Shown: in pieces, positions 34,159 to 43,890 of the stretch
Layout of the letters: every line of letters begins with the position of its first letter
How positions within the stretch are numbered: the stretch's first letter is position 1
Origin: Photobacterium profundum SS9
GTDB lineage: Bacteria; Pseudomonadota; Gammaproteobacteria; Enterobacterales; Vibrionaceae
Direction of reading: 5' to 3'
Length of the DNA stretch: 64,000 nt
NCBI RefSeq assembly: GCF_000196255.1
Contig: NC_006370.1
Location: 1,580,187 to 1,644,186 of the forward strand
Notes under the pieces: generated by a model
Told to the model about the DNA's origin: nothing
Databases searched by the model: none
Seen by the model: the letters and a program-made list of their open reading frames with translations, nothing else
Made by a program: the position numbers and the translations under genes

Positions 34159-36257
34159 GAATGAAATTACGGCTAAAGTATTCTCTCGCATCATTAATGA
34201 TATTTATCGCAGTGATACCTGCGGTTATTGTTGGTGGTCTACTACTTAAACAGCAGACTGAAATTGAAACCAATTATCAGCGAGAAAAACTTGAGCGCTT
34301 AAGCAGCACATTAAGACAGGAATTTAACTATCGCTTTTATGTTTTATCAACCAGCTTAGATGTACTTTCTAGAGATCGCTTATTAGTTCAAGCGATGGAC
34401 GACTTTTTTCTCACAAGTCATGTGCGTGAAACATTAGAGCCGTTAGTGAGTAAGGTGCCTTTAGTTGAATCGGCTTATTTGATTGATAGCGATTGGGAAG
34501 AGGTTGAGAATTACAACGGAATTACGAGTCAATCTAATTTCAATGAAATAATGCGCTATCTTGATGAACAATATGAAAAAAAGCTTTTAGAAAACGGCTA
34601 TCAGTGGCTATTTACTTATGTCGATAAAAACCTCGTTTTAAATGAAGATAACCCCTCTGATGATGGGCTTATTGTTGTTGACCCCATTTATTCTTCAGTA
34701 TTATCTGATGGGCTGCAAAGAAAACCGGTTGGATATTTAGTTGTAGTCATTCCGACTGAAAATATTAGTAAAATGTTGAAAATGTATTTGACTGGCGATG
34801 AAAAGGTTACGTTTTTACGTAATGAAAAAGAAATCTTGAATATTAAATCTGATGGGTCTTTGGGGAGTAACGGGTTACTAACGTTAAACCAAAAAATTAA
34901 AATTGATAGTGATTTAATTTCGAACCCGCTTGAATACGAGGTTAAGATCTCGATGGATAAAAAACCGGAAGAGGATAAATTTACCCATTCGCTTCAGATT
35001 ATTTCTATTGTGGGCATCTGTATGGTTATTGTCGGCATATTTGGTGCAGCGATAACCTATCGTTGGGTAACGCGTCCTTTGGCTGCTTTGATGGTAATGG
35101 TAAGGTCGTACTCTCGTGGTGATTATGATCAGCGTGAGCGTAAGTTGCGCTTTTCTGAATTCTATCAAGTCGGGGAGTTATTTCATGAAATGGCAACGAC
35201 GATTGAAGAGCAGCTTGAAGATTTAGCCTCAAAAAATACAGAGCTAAAACAGGCCAATAACCAGAAAGAAAAATATAATCGTCAGCTGATCAACTTTAAT
35301 GACAAATTAGAAAAAAAGGTAGAGGAGAAAACAGAAGAATTAACGCTATCGCTTGAGCGAGAAGAAAGGCGCCGTGACATATTGAAATCCTTATTAGCGT
35401 TTAGCTCGAAGCTGCAACAAGATGATATTAAATCGGTTGTGTTAGCCCAAGTTTCAAGCCTTTACCCTGAAGCTCATTGGGCACTAAAACTGAGTAATAT
35501 TGATAATAACCAATGGCAATCAGACGGTATTGATGAGTCTGTATTATCTAAAGTGGATGCGGTGCAAAATAAAGCTGAATACTTTTTTGTTCCAGAAATT
35601 AAATTATTGCACTGTTTTAATTTGATCGACTCTTCAGGTCAATTACTAGGGCGTCTTGTGATGAAAAATGAGAAGTTAGCAAGAACTGACTTGGAAATTG
35701 TTTCATTGTTTGCGCGTCAATTGTCATCGACAATTGAAGGGCGGATACTGAACGCTGAACTTGAACGCATTGCCGTAACCGATGCATTAACAGAGCTACC
35801 CAATAGAAAAGCATTTGATAACGATTTTAAAAATAATACTGAGCGATTAAAGCGTTACCCCGAGCGACAATTTGGTTTATTTATTATTGACGTAAATAAG
35901 CTTAAACAAGTTAATGATGAATTCGGTCATTATGTGGGGGATGAATTACTAAAAGCGGTCTCAGAATTATTGATAGGTGCTTGTCGTCAAACAGATAGAG
36001 TCTACCGTTTAGGTGGTGATGAATTCGCTATTTTGTTAGAAGAAGGTAGCGAGCAAGCTTGTTGTCAGTTGGCAACACGTCTGGAAGGTGTTCGAGGCCA
36101 TACTTTTACGCAGATAGAAACGGGTGAGCTATTGCCAATTCATTTTGCTTTAGGCTGGCTGAGCAGTGAAAATATTCCCCCTGAAAAGATGTTCCAAGCA
36201 GCGGATAAAGCGATGTATGAAGATAAACAAGCCTACCGTAGCAGTGACCAGCTTTAA
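34155..36257 (+). CDS. membrane-bound sensor diguanylate cyclase
   Basis: A 700-residue protein. TM1 is at ~11-29, followed by a periplasmic sensor of ~240 residues, TM2 at ~277-298 (IVGICMVIVGIFGAAITYRW), then HAMP (RPLAALMVMVRSYSRGDYDQ), a coiled coil (~350-410), a GAF-like segment (~410-550) and a GGDEF domain. The active motif GGDEF is at 620-624, and RQTD five residues before it is the allosteric I-site, so the enzyme should make c-di-GMP and be product-inhibited. No EAL domain is present. It is coupled to the upstream binding protein, as in NspS/MbaA-type systems, so ligand binding in the periplasm may set its activity. Confidence 0.9.
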   Translation: MRMKLRLKYSLASLMIFIAVIPAVIVGGLLLKQQTEIETNYQREKLERLSSTLRQEFNYRFYVLSTSLDVLSRDRLLVQAMDDFFLTSHVRETLEPLVSKVPLVESAYLIDSDWEEVENYNGITSQSNFNEIMRYLDEQYEKKLLENGYQWLFTYVDKNLVLNEDNPSDDGLIVVDPIYSSVLSDGLQRKPVGYLVVVIPTENISKMLKMYLTGDEKVTFLRNEKEILNIKSDGSLGSNGLLTLNQKIKIDSDLISNPLEYEVKISMDKKPEEDKFTHSLQIISIVGICMVIVGIFGAAITYRWVTRPLAALMVMVRSYSRGDYDQRERKLRFSEFYQVGELFHEMATTIEEQLEDLASKNTELKQANNQKEKYNRQLINFNDKLEKKVEEKTEELTLSLEREERRRDILKSLLAFSSKLQQDDIKSVVLAQVSSLYPEAHWALKLSNIDNNQWQSDGIDESVLSKVDAVQNKAEYFFVPEIKLLHCFNLIDSSGQLLGRLVMKNEKLARTDLEIVSLFARQLSSTIEGRILNAELERIAVTDALTELPNRKAFDNDFKNNTERLKRYPERQFGLFIIDVNKLKQVNDEFGHYVGDELLKAVSELLIGACRQTDRVYRLGGDEFAILLEEGSEQACCQLATRLEGVRGHTFTQIETGELLPIHFALGWLSSENIPPEKMFQAADKAMYEDKQAYRSSDQL

Positions 36258-36263
36258 TACAAC

Positions 36264-36314
36264 AAAGCCACCTTGTACCTGAATTTATTATAAATCTTAT
36301 ACAAGGTGGCTTTT
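36264..36314. terminator. bidirectional terminator
   Basis: AAAGCCACCTTGTA (36264-36277) pairs perfectly with TACAAGGTGGCTTT (36300-36313) between the convergent diguanylate cyclase and RNA methyltransferase genes. Confidence 0.85.
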
Positions 36315-36323
36315 AACAGCTTT

Positions 36324-36806
36324 CTAGTGGTTAGAAAACTCTTCGCCTCTTTCAATTTTAGCCATGCGATCATAAAGGATAACATTGACTGCAGCAGCTA
36401 AATTCATGCAACCTTTGGTTGGTACATAAATCGTATCGCGACAAAAATCTGTGATCTCTTTTTTTAACGTACCGTCTTCTGGTCCAAAAATATAGAATGC
36501 ACGCTCAGGATGCTTATATTCTGGTAGTGGCTTTGCGCCTTCTATCAGATCAACAGCAATAGGCGTACAACCAACAGGAATGATGTCTTTTAACTCTTTA
36601 ACACCAATCAGTGGAATATTATTGATGACATTTTTCGTATCGGTACAAAATTGCTTAGCAAGGTCATAGCGTGTGCCAGTATAAAAAACAGAGTTAACAC
36701 CATAACAGCCAGACGCGCGTAAAACGGAGCCAACATTTTCTGGTGTCTTTGGATTAAACAGACCTATGCAACTGTAACCTTTACTTTTTTTGCTCATAAT
36801 GTACAT
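36324..36806 (-). CDS. SpoU/TrmH-family RNA methyltransferase
   Basis: A 160-residue SPOUT-fold enzyme. NPKTPENVGSVLRASGCYGV is the first family motif, FYIFGPEDGTLKKEITDFC the second, and YVPTKGCMNLAAAVNVILYD the knotted SAM-binding motif 3. It should methylate the 2'-O of a ribose in tRNA or rRNA. It is close in size to TrmL, but the E. coli-type TrmL motif NSLN-like is replaced by CMNLAAAVN, so the target is uncertain. A second ATG at 36797 (MSKKSKGYSC) is equally plausible as the start. Confidence 0.87.
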   Translation of the reverse strand: MYIMSKKSKGYSCIGLFNPKTPENVGSVLRASGCYGVNSVFYTGTRYDLAKQFCTDTKNVINNIPLIGVKELKDIIPVGCTPIAVDLIEGAKPLPEYKHPERAFYIFGPEDGTLKKEITDFCRDTIYVPTKGCMNLAAAVNVILYDRMAKIERGEEFSNH

Positions 36807-36957
36807 CTTAACCGAAAAATTGAAGCGGGATTATACGCAGGGGATTACAACTGGAAAAAGTGTGTGAATCCCTAGTACGTATAATATGGATACTGATAAA
36901 AAGACATAATAGATTTGTGTTTATTACGCTTTGAACAGCGAAGTTGCAGGGCTAATA

Positions 36958-37290
36958 TTAACCGCAGCACTTCTTGAATTTTTTACCACTGCCGCATGAA
37001 CAAGGATCGTTACGGTTAGGTGTTTTATCGAAGGTTGTTGTTTTAGGCTTATTCAGTAAGCCGTTTAAATCAACAATGTTTTCTTCAACGTCAGCGTTTA
37101 CTTCGATTGTTGCGAATAACGTGTTCTCTTCTAGAATTGCTTCAACTTCTAGTTTTCGTGCTTCAGTTTGTACGATAACAGAAATTGGGTTCTCTTCTGT
37201 ACCAGGCTTAGCTGCACGCTTAGTGTTGTAACCACAGCTTGTGTGCTTAGGTTTTTTTTCAATGCGGCCTTTAAAGAAAAATTTAGACAT
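36958..37290 (-). CDS. SEC-C motif metal-binding protein
   Basis: A 110-residue protein from the ATG at 37290, with AGGAAA upstream; the frame extends further, but that would run through the terminator-like hairpin. It begins MSKFFFKGRIEKKPKHTSCG and ends with the SEC-C motif NRNDPCSCGSGKKFKKCCG, four metal ligands (CxCx8CC type) that bind zinc in SecA and similar proteins. The central part is acidic beta-rich and unrecognised. It may bind zinc; a partner is unknown. The candidate sRNA/attenuator lies directly upstream. Confidence 0.8.
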   Translation of the reverse strand: MSKFFFKGRIEKKPKHTSCGYNTKRAAKPGTEENPISVIVQTEARKLEVEAILEENTLFATIEVNADVEENIVDLNGLLNKPKTTTFDKTPNRNDPCSCGSGKKFKKCCG

Positions 37291-37361
37291 TACGATTTCC
37301 TGTATACACGCATTTGCCCATTTGCTCTTAAAAAAAATGGGAAATTTGAGTAAGGTGTTAA
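37291..37361. other. leader of the SEC-C gene
   Basis: Short leader between the hairpin at 37366-37392 and the ATG at 37290. It contains the AGGAAA ribosome site and nothing else recognised. Confidence 0.4.
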
Positions 37362-37535
37362 TAGAAAAAGCCTGCTCAACAAGCAGGCTTTTCAAAATAT
37401 TGGGCGTTTATATTACGAGTAACGCTGAAAATTCAGCAGTTTTATGCCTCGTCGCCATCAGTTGGCGATAATGTTAACGGGATCACAGCTTTCAAGCAAG
37501 TTTTCAGACGTTTTGAGCCTATATATTCTCATTAT
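37362..37535 (-). ncRNA. candidate sRNA or 5' attenuator
   Basis: Minus-strand RNA from about 37535 would fold into three stem-loops: TCGCCA-ACTGA-TGGCGA (37452-37468), GCTGAA-TT-TTCAGC (37424-37437) and the terminator AAAAGCCTGCT...AGCAGGCTTTT (37366-37392) followed by TTTTTC. A possible -35 TTGACC (near 37565) and -10-like ATTAAT lie upstream. The end position is well supported, the start is inference. It may be free-standing, or a leader of the SEC-C gene with a conditional terminator. Confidence 0.45.
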
Positions 37536-37815
37536 TAATTGGTCATTTAAGGTTGTGGTCAATTAATTGCTTGTTGCTATCGTCGTTACTTTATAAAAGG
37601 TAAAGCATGGCGCTGAGAAGTGACGTTAATCGGCGGGTTTGGAAAACATGTGGTTGTAACCGTTTTTGACTAAGCTTCATACAGTTTAGGTTTTGCCTAT
37701 TGATACGATAGGTAATACCGAATATCACTGAAATCTATAAATGCTAACATCTTGAACAGCCAGCAAAACTGATTGCTACCTCAGATCGTCGATCTGTGTT
37801 AAATGGGAAAATTAT
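37536..37815. other. zwf upstream region
   Basis: No gene. It contains the promoter region of zwf and the possible promoter of the minus-strand RNA. GGGAAAATTAT precedes the zwf ATG. No riboswitch class was recognised. Confidence 0.4.
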
Positions 37816-39315
37816 ATGGTTCAGCCAGAAAATAACGCGATTGTTATTTTTGGTGCGTCAGGCGATTTGACTCACCGAAAATTGATTCCAGCATTTTATC
37901 ATCTCTATGCTAATGGGTTATTACCAGAAGATTTTGCAATTTTAGGCGTAAGTCGTACTGAATATAGTGACCAAGATTTTCGTGAAAAACTAAAAATTTC
38001 ACTCACAGAAACAGAAAAGGTAAACGAAGAAACGCTAATTAAATTTTGTGAGCATTTATATTACCAAGCATTGAATACGTCAGAAGTGGCTGAATATGCG
38101 CTGTTAAAACAGCGTTTGGGTGATTTGAATGATAAGCATCATACCCAAGGTAATACTATTTATTACTTGGCAACCCCACCAAGCTTGTATGGTGTTATTC
38201 CTGAATGTTTGGGTGCGCATGGCTTAAACGACGAAACGCACGGTTGGAAAAACCTTATTGTTGAAAAGCCATTTGGTTACGATTTAGCATCAGCCAACGA
38301 GCTTGATGAACGTATTCATGCGCATTTCAAAGAGCAACAAATTTACCGCATTGACCACTACTTAGGCAAAGAAACAGTACAGAATCTACTTGTATTTCGT
38401 TTTGCTAATGGGATGTTTGAACCATTATGGAACCGTAATTTCATCGAATACGTTGAGATCACGGCAGCTGAATCTTTAGGTGTCGAAGAGCGCGGTGGCT
38501 ATTACGATGGAGCCGGTGCTGTACGTGATATGTTCCAAAATCACTTACTTCAAGTACTTGCTATGGTTGGAATGGAATCGCCAGCAGCAATCAATGCAGA
38601 TTCTATTCGTGATGAAGTTGTGAAGGTTATGCAAAGCTTTCAGCCTTTGTCAGACAAAGATTTAGAAAAAAATCTTGTGCTAGGGCAATACACCGATTCC
38701 ACAGTAAGAGGCGATCATCTACCAGGATACCGAGAAGAACATGGCGTAGCAGATGATTCTCGCACAGAAACGTATGTTGGTATGAAGATGTTTATCCAGA
38801 ACTGGCGTTGGAATGGCGTGCCATTTTACGTTCGTACTGGTAAGCGTTTACCCACTCGCGTGACGGAAGTGGTCATTCACTTTAAGAAAACACCACACCC
38901 AGTGTTCGGTACCAATGCACCAGAGAATAAGCTGATCATTCGTATTCAACCCGATGAAGGTATTCTAATGAGTTTCGGTTTGAAAAAGCCAGGGGCTGGC
39001 TTTGAAGCTGAAGAAGTTTCTATGGATTTCCATTACGGCGATTTAGAAGAAACGAATATGCTTACCGCTTACGAGCGATTATTGCTTGACTGTATGAAGG
39101 GTGATGCCACGTTGTTTGCCCGAACTGATGCGGTAAAAGCGTGCTGGAAATTCGTACAACCCATTCTTGAATATAAAGAAAATCCTGACCATTTATTTGG
39201 TTATGCGGCAGGTACTTGGGGACCAAAAGAAGCGGATGAGTTATTACAAGGCGACGAACGTAATTGGCGCTTTCCGTGTAAAAACCTGACTAATACTGAC
39301 TATTGTGAGTTATAG
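37816..39315 (+). CDS. zwf: glucose-6-phosphate 1-dehydrogenase
   Basis: A 499-residue enzyme of the expected length. The N-terminal NADP-binding motif is [20 protein letters not shown]; the substrate/catalytic motif is [20 protein letters not shown]; and the structural lysine segment [12 protein letters not shown] is present. It oxidises glucose-6-phosphate to 6-phosphogluconolactone with NADP+, the entry to the oxidative pentose phosphate pathway. It leads the zwf-pgl-gnd operon; pgl starts two bases after its stop. Confidence 0.97.
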   Translation: MVQPENNAIVIFGASGDLTHRKLIPAFYHLYANGLLPEDFAILGVSRTEYSDQDFREKLKISLTETEKVNEETLIKFCEHLYYQALNTSEVAEYALLKQRLGDLNDKHHTQGNTIYYLATPPSLYGVIPECLGAHGLNDETHGWKNLIVEKPFGYDLASANELDERIHAHFKEQQIYRIDHYLGKETVQNLLVFRFANGMFEPLWNRNFIEYVEITAAESLGVEERGGYYDGAGAVRDMFQNHLLQVLAMVGMESPAAINADSIRDEVVKVMQSFQPLSDKDLEKNLVLGQYTDSTVRGDHLPGYREEHGVADDSRTETYVGMKMFIQNWRWNGVPFYVRTGKRLPTRVTEVVIHFKKTPHPVFGTNAPENKLIIRIQPDEGILMSFGLKKPGAGFEAEEVSMDFHYGDLEETNMLTAYERLLLDCMKGDATLFARTDAVKACWKFVQPILEYKENPDHLFGYAAGTWGPKEADELLQGDERNWRFPCKNLTNTDYCEL

Positions 39316-39317
39316 CC

Positions 39318-40034
39318 ATGATGAATTACCGCGTATTTGAAACCTCCGATCACGTTGTGCAATCGTTAGCAGAAACAATGTTGGCATTTAGCCAAGAAGG
39401 ACGACCAGTCCATATTTCTCTATCTGGTGGTAGTACGCCGAAGTTATTATTCAAGACACTAGCGCAATCCCCATTTTCTGAACAGATTGTATGGAAGAAC
39501 CTGCATTTTTGGTGGGGAGATGAGCGTTGTGTTGAACCGACAGATACCGAAAGTAACTTTGGTGAAGCAAACGAACTGTTGTTTAAACATATAGCATTGC
39601 CAAACGCTAATATTCATCGCATTCGTGGTGAAGATGAACCAGAGCAAGAATCTGGGCGTTTAGCCGCTGAAATGGATGCTGTTATTCCGCATAAAAACGG
39701 TTTACCTGCGTTTGATTGGATTTTGCTAGGAATGGGAACCGATGGGCATACCGCGTCATTATTCCCAAACCAAACGAACTTCAATGATCCAGCACTGACA
39801 ATGATTGCAGCACATCCTGAAAGTGGTCAGTTACGTATTTCAAAAACGGCATGTTTACTTGAAAATGCCGATCGCATTACGTATTTAGTATTGGGTGCCA
39901 GTAAAGCTGATGTAATCAAAGAAATTAATGATCAACCAGCAGAAGCATTGCCATACCCAGCAGCAAAAATTAAGGCCGTACACGGTCAAACAGAATGGTT
40001 TTTAGATTCAGACGCAGCCAAAGCGCTAGTGTAA
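39318..40034 (+). CDS. pgl: 6-phosphogluconolactonase
   Basis: A 238-residue DevB-type lactonase. Motifs: ISLSGGSTPKLLFKTLAQSP, then WWGDERCVEPTDTESNFGEA and LLGMGTDGHTASLFP, which carry the substrate-binding and catalytic residues. It hydrolyses 6-phosphogluconolactone to 6-phosphogluconate in the cytoplasm. The gene lies between zwf and gnd, so the whole oxidative branch is made from one message. Confidence 0.96.
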   Translation: MMNYRVFETSDHVVQSLAETMLAFSQEGRPVHISLSGGSTPKLLFKTLAQSPFSEQIVWKNLHFWWGDERCVEPTDTESNFGEANELLFKHIALPNANIHRIRGEDEPEQESGRLAAEMDAVIPHKNGLPAFDWILLGMGTDGHTASLFPNQTNFNDPALTMIAAHPESGQLRISKTACLLENADRITYLVLGASKADVIKEINDQPAEALPYPAAKIKAVHGQTEWFLDSDAAKALV

Positions 40035-40042
40035 AGGAGAGT

Positions 40043-41494
40043 ATGATGAAAGGTGATATTGGTGTAATCGGTTTGGCTGTAATGGGTCAGAATCTGATTT
40101 TGAACATGAACGATCACGGTTTTAAAGTCGTAGCGTTTAATCGAACCGTCGCTAAAGTGGATGAATTTTTAGCGGGCCCTGCGAAAGACACGAACATTAT
40201 TGGCGCAACGTCTTTAGAAGACCTTGTAGCAAACTTAGAAGCACCCCGTAAAGTGATGCTGATGGTACGTGCTGGTGATGTGGTTGATCATTTCATTGAT
40301 AGCCTTGTGCCATTGTTAGATAAAGGTGACATCATTATTGATGGTGGTAATTCTAATTACCCAGACACTAACCGTCGCGTTGCGGATTTAGAAGCAAAAG
40401 GCATTTACTTCGTCGGTACGGGTGTATCGGGGGGTGAAGAAGGTGCACGATTTGGGCCTTCTATTATGCCGGGCGGCTCTCCTGAAGCTTGGCCACATGT
40501 TAAGCCTATTTTTCAAGTAATCTCTGCAAAAACCGATCAAGGTGAAGCGTGTTGTGATTGGGTAGGTAAAGATGGTTCGGGTCATTTTGTTAAAATGGTT
40601 CACAACGGCATCGAATACGGTGATATGCAGCTGATCAGTGAAGCATACCATTTCATGAAAGAAGGCTTAGGGCTATCTTATGATGAGATGCAAGCAATCT
40701 TTAAAGAATGGAATGACACTGAACTCAATAGTTACTTAGTTGAAATTACAGCAGATATATTAGGCTACCGCGATGAAGATGGCGAGCCGCTGCTAGAGAA
40801 AATTCTTGATACGGCAGGTCAAAAGGGTACTGGTAAATGGACGGGGATTAATGCACTTGACCTTGGTATTCCGCTAACGCTGATTACTGAATCTGTGTTC
40901 GCGCGTTGTTTGTCTGCAATTAAAGATCAGCGTGTTGAAGCTGAAGCGTTATTTGGCAAAACCATTCAACCGATTGATGGCGATAAGAAAGAGTGGGTTG
41001 ATGCACTGCGTCAGGCGCTGCTTGCTTCAAAAATCATTTCTTACGCACAAGGCTTTATGTTGATTCGTGAAGCGTCAGAAGAAAATAATTGGTCACTGAA
41101 CTACGGTAACGTAGCACTCATGTGGCGTGGCGGTTGTATTATTCGAAGTGCTTTCTTGGGCAACATTCGTGATGCATACGAAGCCACACCTGATATTAAG
41201 TTCTTGGGTACTGACCCATACTTTAAAGATATCTTGGTCGATAGCTTACCGGCATGGCGTAAAGTGGCAGCGAAAGCAATGGAAGTGGGTTTGCCTATGC
41301 CAACAATGACATCAGCATTAACGTTCCTTGATGGTTACACAACAGGCCGTCTACCTGCCAACATGATTCAAGCACAACGAGACTACTTCGGTGCGCACAC
41401 GTATGAGCGCTTAGATCAACCCCGTGGCCAGTTCTTCCATACGAACTGGACAGGTACAGGCGGTGATACTGCATCTACCACGTACGATGTGTAA
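40043..41494 (+). CDS. gnd: 6-phosphogluconate dehydrogenase, decarboxylating
   Basis: A 483-residue enzyme from the ATG at 40043, with AAAGGAGA just upstream (an earlier frame start would overlap pgl). NADP-binding GVIGLAVMGQNLILNMNDHG, IIDGGNSNYPDTNRR, the catalytic region GSGHFVKMVHNGIEYGDMQL and the C-terminal WTGTGGDTASTTYDV are standard. It converts 6-phosphogluconate to ribulose-5-phosphate, CO2 and NADPH. Last gene of the operon; a terminator follows. Confidence 0.97.
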   Translation: MMKGDIGVIGLAVMGQNLILNMNDHGFKVVAFNRTVAKVDEFLAGPAKDTNIIGATSLEDLVANLEAPRKVMLMVRAGDVVDHFIDSLVPLLDKGDIIIDGGNSNYPDTNRRVADLEAKGIYFVGTGVSGGEEGARFGPSIMPGGSPEAWPHVKPIFQVISAKTDQGEACCDWVGKDGSGHFVKMVHNGIEYGDMQLISEAYHFMKEGLGLSYDEMQAIFKEWNDTELNSYLVEITADILGYRDEDGEPLLEKILDTAGQKGTGKWTGINALDLGIPLTLITESVFARCLSAIKDQRVEAEALFGKTIQPIDGDKKEWVDALRQALLASKIISYAQGFMLIREASEENNWSLNYGNVALMWRGGCIIRSAFLGNIRDAYEATPDIKFLGTDPYFKDILVDSLPAWRKVAAKAMEVGLPMPTMTSALTFLDGYTTGRLPANMIQAQRDYFGAHTYERLDQPRGQFFHTNWTGTGGDTASTTYDV

Positions 41495-41529
41495 TCTCGT
41501 ATAATCGGTTCTTAATTATTCAATAAAAA

Positions 41530-41562
41530 GCCACCGTTCAGTCAACTGGGCGGTGTTTTTTT
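41530..41562 (+). terminator. terminator of zwf-pgl-gnd
   Basis: CACCG (41532-41536) pairs with CGGTG (41551-41555), extended by CAGT/ACTG inside, followed by TTTTTTT. Confidence 0.8.
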
Positions 41563-42035
41563 AGGGGAAATATGGCCTATAGAATCAGTTATTAGTTTGT
41601 TTCTGCTGAATAGGCGATATGAAACTTGCCACTATGTTAAATGTTTTTAACATGTCATTTGTTCCGCTTACTATTTTGTGTATCGTTTGTTTATATTGTT
41701 TATTTTGAATAAAAAGTGAATATACCGCACTGGCATGGTGCGCTCCTGCCTTAAGTTAGTGCGTTTTAATGCGGTGAATTATAAGAGTCATTATCAGTTT
41801 CATATTTAATTCTGATGATTACACGCATGAATACCTGTTGCATATCAGTGGATTGCTGTGAATAAATAGTTATATTTAGCCATTGAGTAGAGTAGATTAC
41901 CTTGTGTGAATGTTGTCTTTTTGTGCTTGTTGTCACACGGAATGGTGTTACAAAATAAAAAACTTAACAATCTACTTACAATCTGTTTATTATGCTGCTG
42001 AACATTATTTACCAAACTATATAACAGGGAGTTTT
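41563..42035. other. long leader/promoter region of the AGCS symporter
   Basis: 473 bases without a supported gene. The frame of the symporter continues upstream for 42 codons, but with poor, Cys-rich composition and no ribosome site, so I treat it as non-coding. AT-rich; no specific operator recognised. Confidence 0.4.
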
Positions 42036-43583
42036 ATGCAGGAGTTTGTAGATTTTCTAAATGGTATTATTTGGAGCCCAATACTCATTTATTTGTGCTT
42101 GGGTGCTGGTTTGTTCTATTCCATCGCAACACGCTTTGTACAGTTAAGGCACTTCCGCGAAATGTGGAGACTGCTTCTATCTGGTAAAAGTTCCGATAAA
42201 GGTATTTCCTCTTTTCAAGCATTAGCAGTTTCGTTATCGGGACGTGTGGGTACTGGTAACATTGCAGGTGTTGCAGCGGCTATCGGTTTTGGTGGTCCTG
42301 GTGCAGTTTTCTGGATGTGGGTTGTAGCATTTCTTGGTGCAGCAACAGCGTACACTGAATCAGCGTTAGCACAGATTTATAAAGAAGAAGATGAAGACGG
42401 TCAGTTCCGTGGTGGCCCAGCTTACTATATTGAAAAAGCAATGGGACAAAAATGGTATGCATGGATCTTTGCCATCGCAACCATTTTTGCATGTGGCATT
42501 TTGCTTCCTGGCGTTCAATCAAACAGTATCGGTAATGCAGTAGAAGCAGCATTTGGCCCTGGTGAAATGATTGAAACGGCTATTGGAACAATCAGCTTTG
42601 CGAAGATTGTGACTGGTACTGTAATTTCTATCTTTCTTGCTTTCATCATCTTTGGTGGTGTTAAGCGTATTGCTAACTTCACACAGATTGTTGTGCCATT
42701 CATGGCATTGGCATACATCGTTGTTGCTTTCATCATCATTCTTCTAAACATCGGTCAAGTACCGGCTGTTTTTGCAATGATTTTGGGTGATGCCTTTACT
42801 CCGATGGCAGGCTTTGGTGCTGCGATTGGTTGGGGTGTTAAGCGTGGTGTTTACTCGAATGAAGCGGGTCAAGGTACTGGTCCTCATGCTGCCGCGGCTG
42901 CAGATGTTGAGCACCCAGCGCAGCAAGGTCTTGTTCAAGCGTTTTCTATCTACATTGATACATTACTTGTTTGTTCAGCAACGGCGTTCATGATCATCAT
43001 CACTGGTGCGTATAACGTACACGGTGGTGCTGAAGGTGTATTCCTTGTCCAGAATCTAGCCGCAAATATTGGTGCGAATGGTCCTGTCTTTACACAAATG
43101 GCAATTGAAAGTGCAATGCCAGGTATTGGTAAGCCATTTATCGCCTTTGCGTTGTTCTTCTTCGCATTTACTACGATTCTTGCTTACTACTACATCGCTG
43201 AAACGAATATCGCTTATATCCGTCGTACGTTTAAAGTGCCGGGTCTGATGTTTATTCTGAAAGGCGTACTGATTGTTGCTGTGTTCTACGGCACGGTGAA
43301 AACCGCAAACCTTGCATGGGCGCTGGGTGATGTTGGTGTAGGGCTAATGGCTTGGTTAAACATTGTCGGCATTCTGATTGTCTTCTTCTTAGGTAGACCT
43401 GCGCTTAAGGCTCTTAAAGATTATGAAGCGCAACAGAAAGCGGGCGTAACTGAATTTACGTTTGACCCTGTGAAGCTAGGTATTAAAGGTGCAGACTTCT
43501 GGGAGAAGAAACTTAAATCTCAGGGTAAACCAAAGGCAGTTGAAGACGTTGTTGATGGTGAACCAGTTAAGCCACTTGCTTAA
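42036..43583 (+). CDS. sodium:alanine symporter (AGCS family)
   Basis: A 515-residue inner-membrane protein from the ATG at 42036 with ACAGGGAG upstream. The AGCS signature is GRVGTGNIAGVAAAIGFGGP followed by GAVFWMWVVAFLGAATAYTE. The second conserved region is GWGVKRGVYSNEAGQGTGPH. About 11 helices. It imports alanine (or glycine) with Na+, appropriate to a marine organism. Substrate specificity within the family cannot be assigned. The gene is single, with its own terminator. Confidence 0.92.
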   Translation: MQEFVDFLNGIIWSPILIYLCLGAGLFYSIATRFVQLRHFREMWRLLLSGKSSDKGISSFQALAVSLSGRVGTGNIAGVAAAIGFGGPGAVFWMWVVAFLGAATAYTESALAQIYKEEDEDGQFRGGPAYYIEKAMGQKWYAWIFAIATIFACGILLPGVQSNSIGNAVEAAFGPGEMIETAIGTISFAKIVTGTVISIFLAFIIFGGVKRIANFTQIVVPFMALAYIVVAFIIILLNIGQVPAVFAMILGDAFTPMAGFGAAIGWGVKRGVYSNEAGQGTGPHAAAAADVEHPAQQGLVQAFSIYIDTLLVCSATAFMIIITGAYNVHGGAEGVFLVQNLAANIGANGPVFTQMAIESAMPGIGKPFIAFALFFFAFTTILAYYYIAETNIAYIRRTFKVPGLMFILKGVLIVAVFYGTVKTANLAWALGDVGVGLMAWLNIVGILIVFFLGRPALKALKDYEAQQKAGVTEFTFDPVKLGIKGADFWEKKLKSQGKPKAVEDVVDGEPVKPLA

Positions 43584-43604
43584 TAACGGTTAACTTATAA
43601 CGTG

Positions 43605-43639
43605 AAAAAGGGCTAGCCATTGTGCTAGCCTTTTTTTTT
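43605..43639 (+). terminator. terminator of the AGCS symporter gene
   Basis: GGCTAGC (43611-43617), loop CATTGT, GCTAGCC (43624-43630), then nine T. Confidence 0.9.
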
Positions 43640-43780
43640 AGGTTGTGACAGGGCTTGGTTAGAACGAAAGTTATTCACACTCTATTTATCTGACTTTACG
43701 ATATCTACGCTAGTACAAGAAGCAATGCTAGCCCGAGCTCATGAGTCGATAGAGTTTGTATTTACTCCATTATAATAAAC

Positions 43781-43815
43781 TTAAATTATCATTTTGATAA
43801 ATAATGATAATTTAA
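43781..43815. promoter_or_regulatory. 35-bp perfect palindrome, candidate operator of the VOC gene
   Basis: TTAAATTATCATT (43781-43793) and its perfect inverse AATGATAATTTAA (43803-43815) with a nine-base spacer. AATGATAAT resembles the Fur hexamer GATAAT, but the full consensus is matched only in part. A -10-like TATACT lies at 43835-43840, so the right arm would overlap the -35. Confidence 0.55.
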
Positions 43816-43890
43816 ATAGATGAAAAGAGAATCATATACTCACCCCATCAAGACGAACAATGAATCAATTATCTGAATCTGGAGCAAATT

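Noticed and set aside
41910..42035. N-terminal extension of the sodium:alanine symporter.
   Set aside because: The extra 42 residues have poor composition, are not part of the family start, and ACAGGGAG points to the ATG at 42036.
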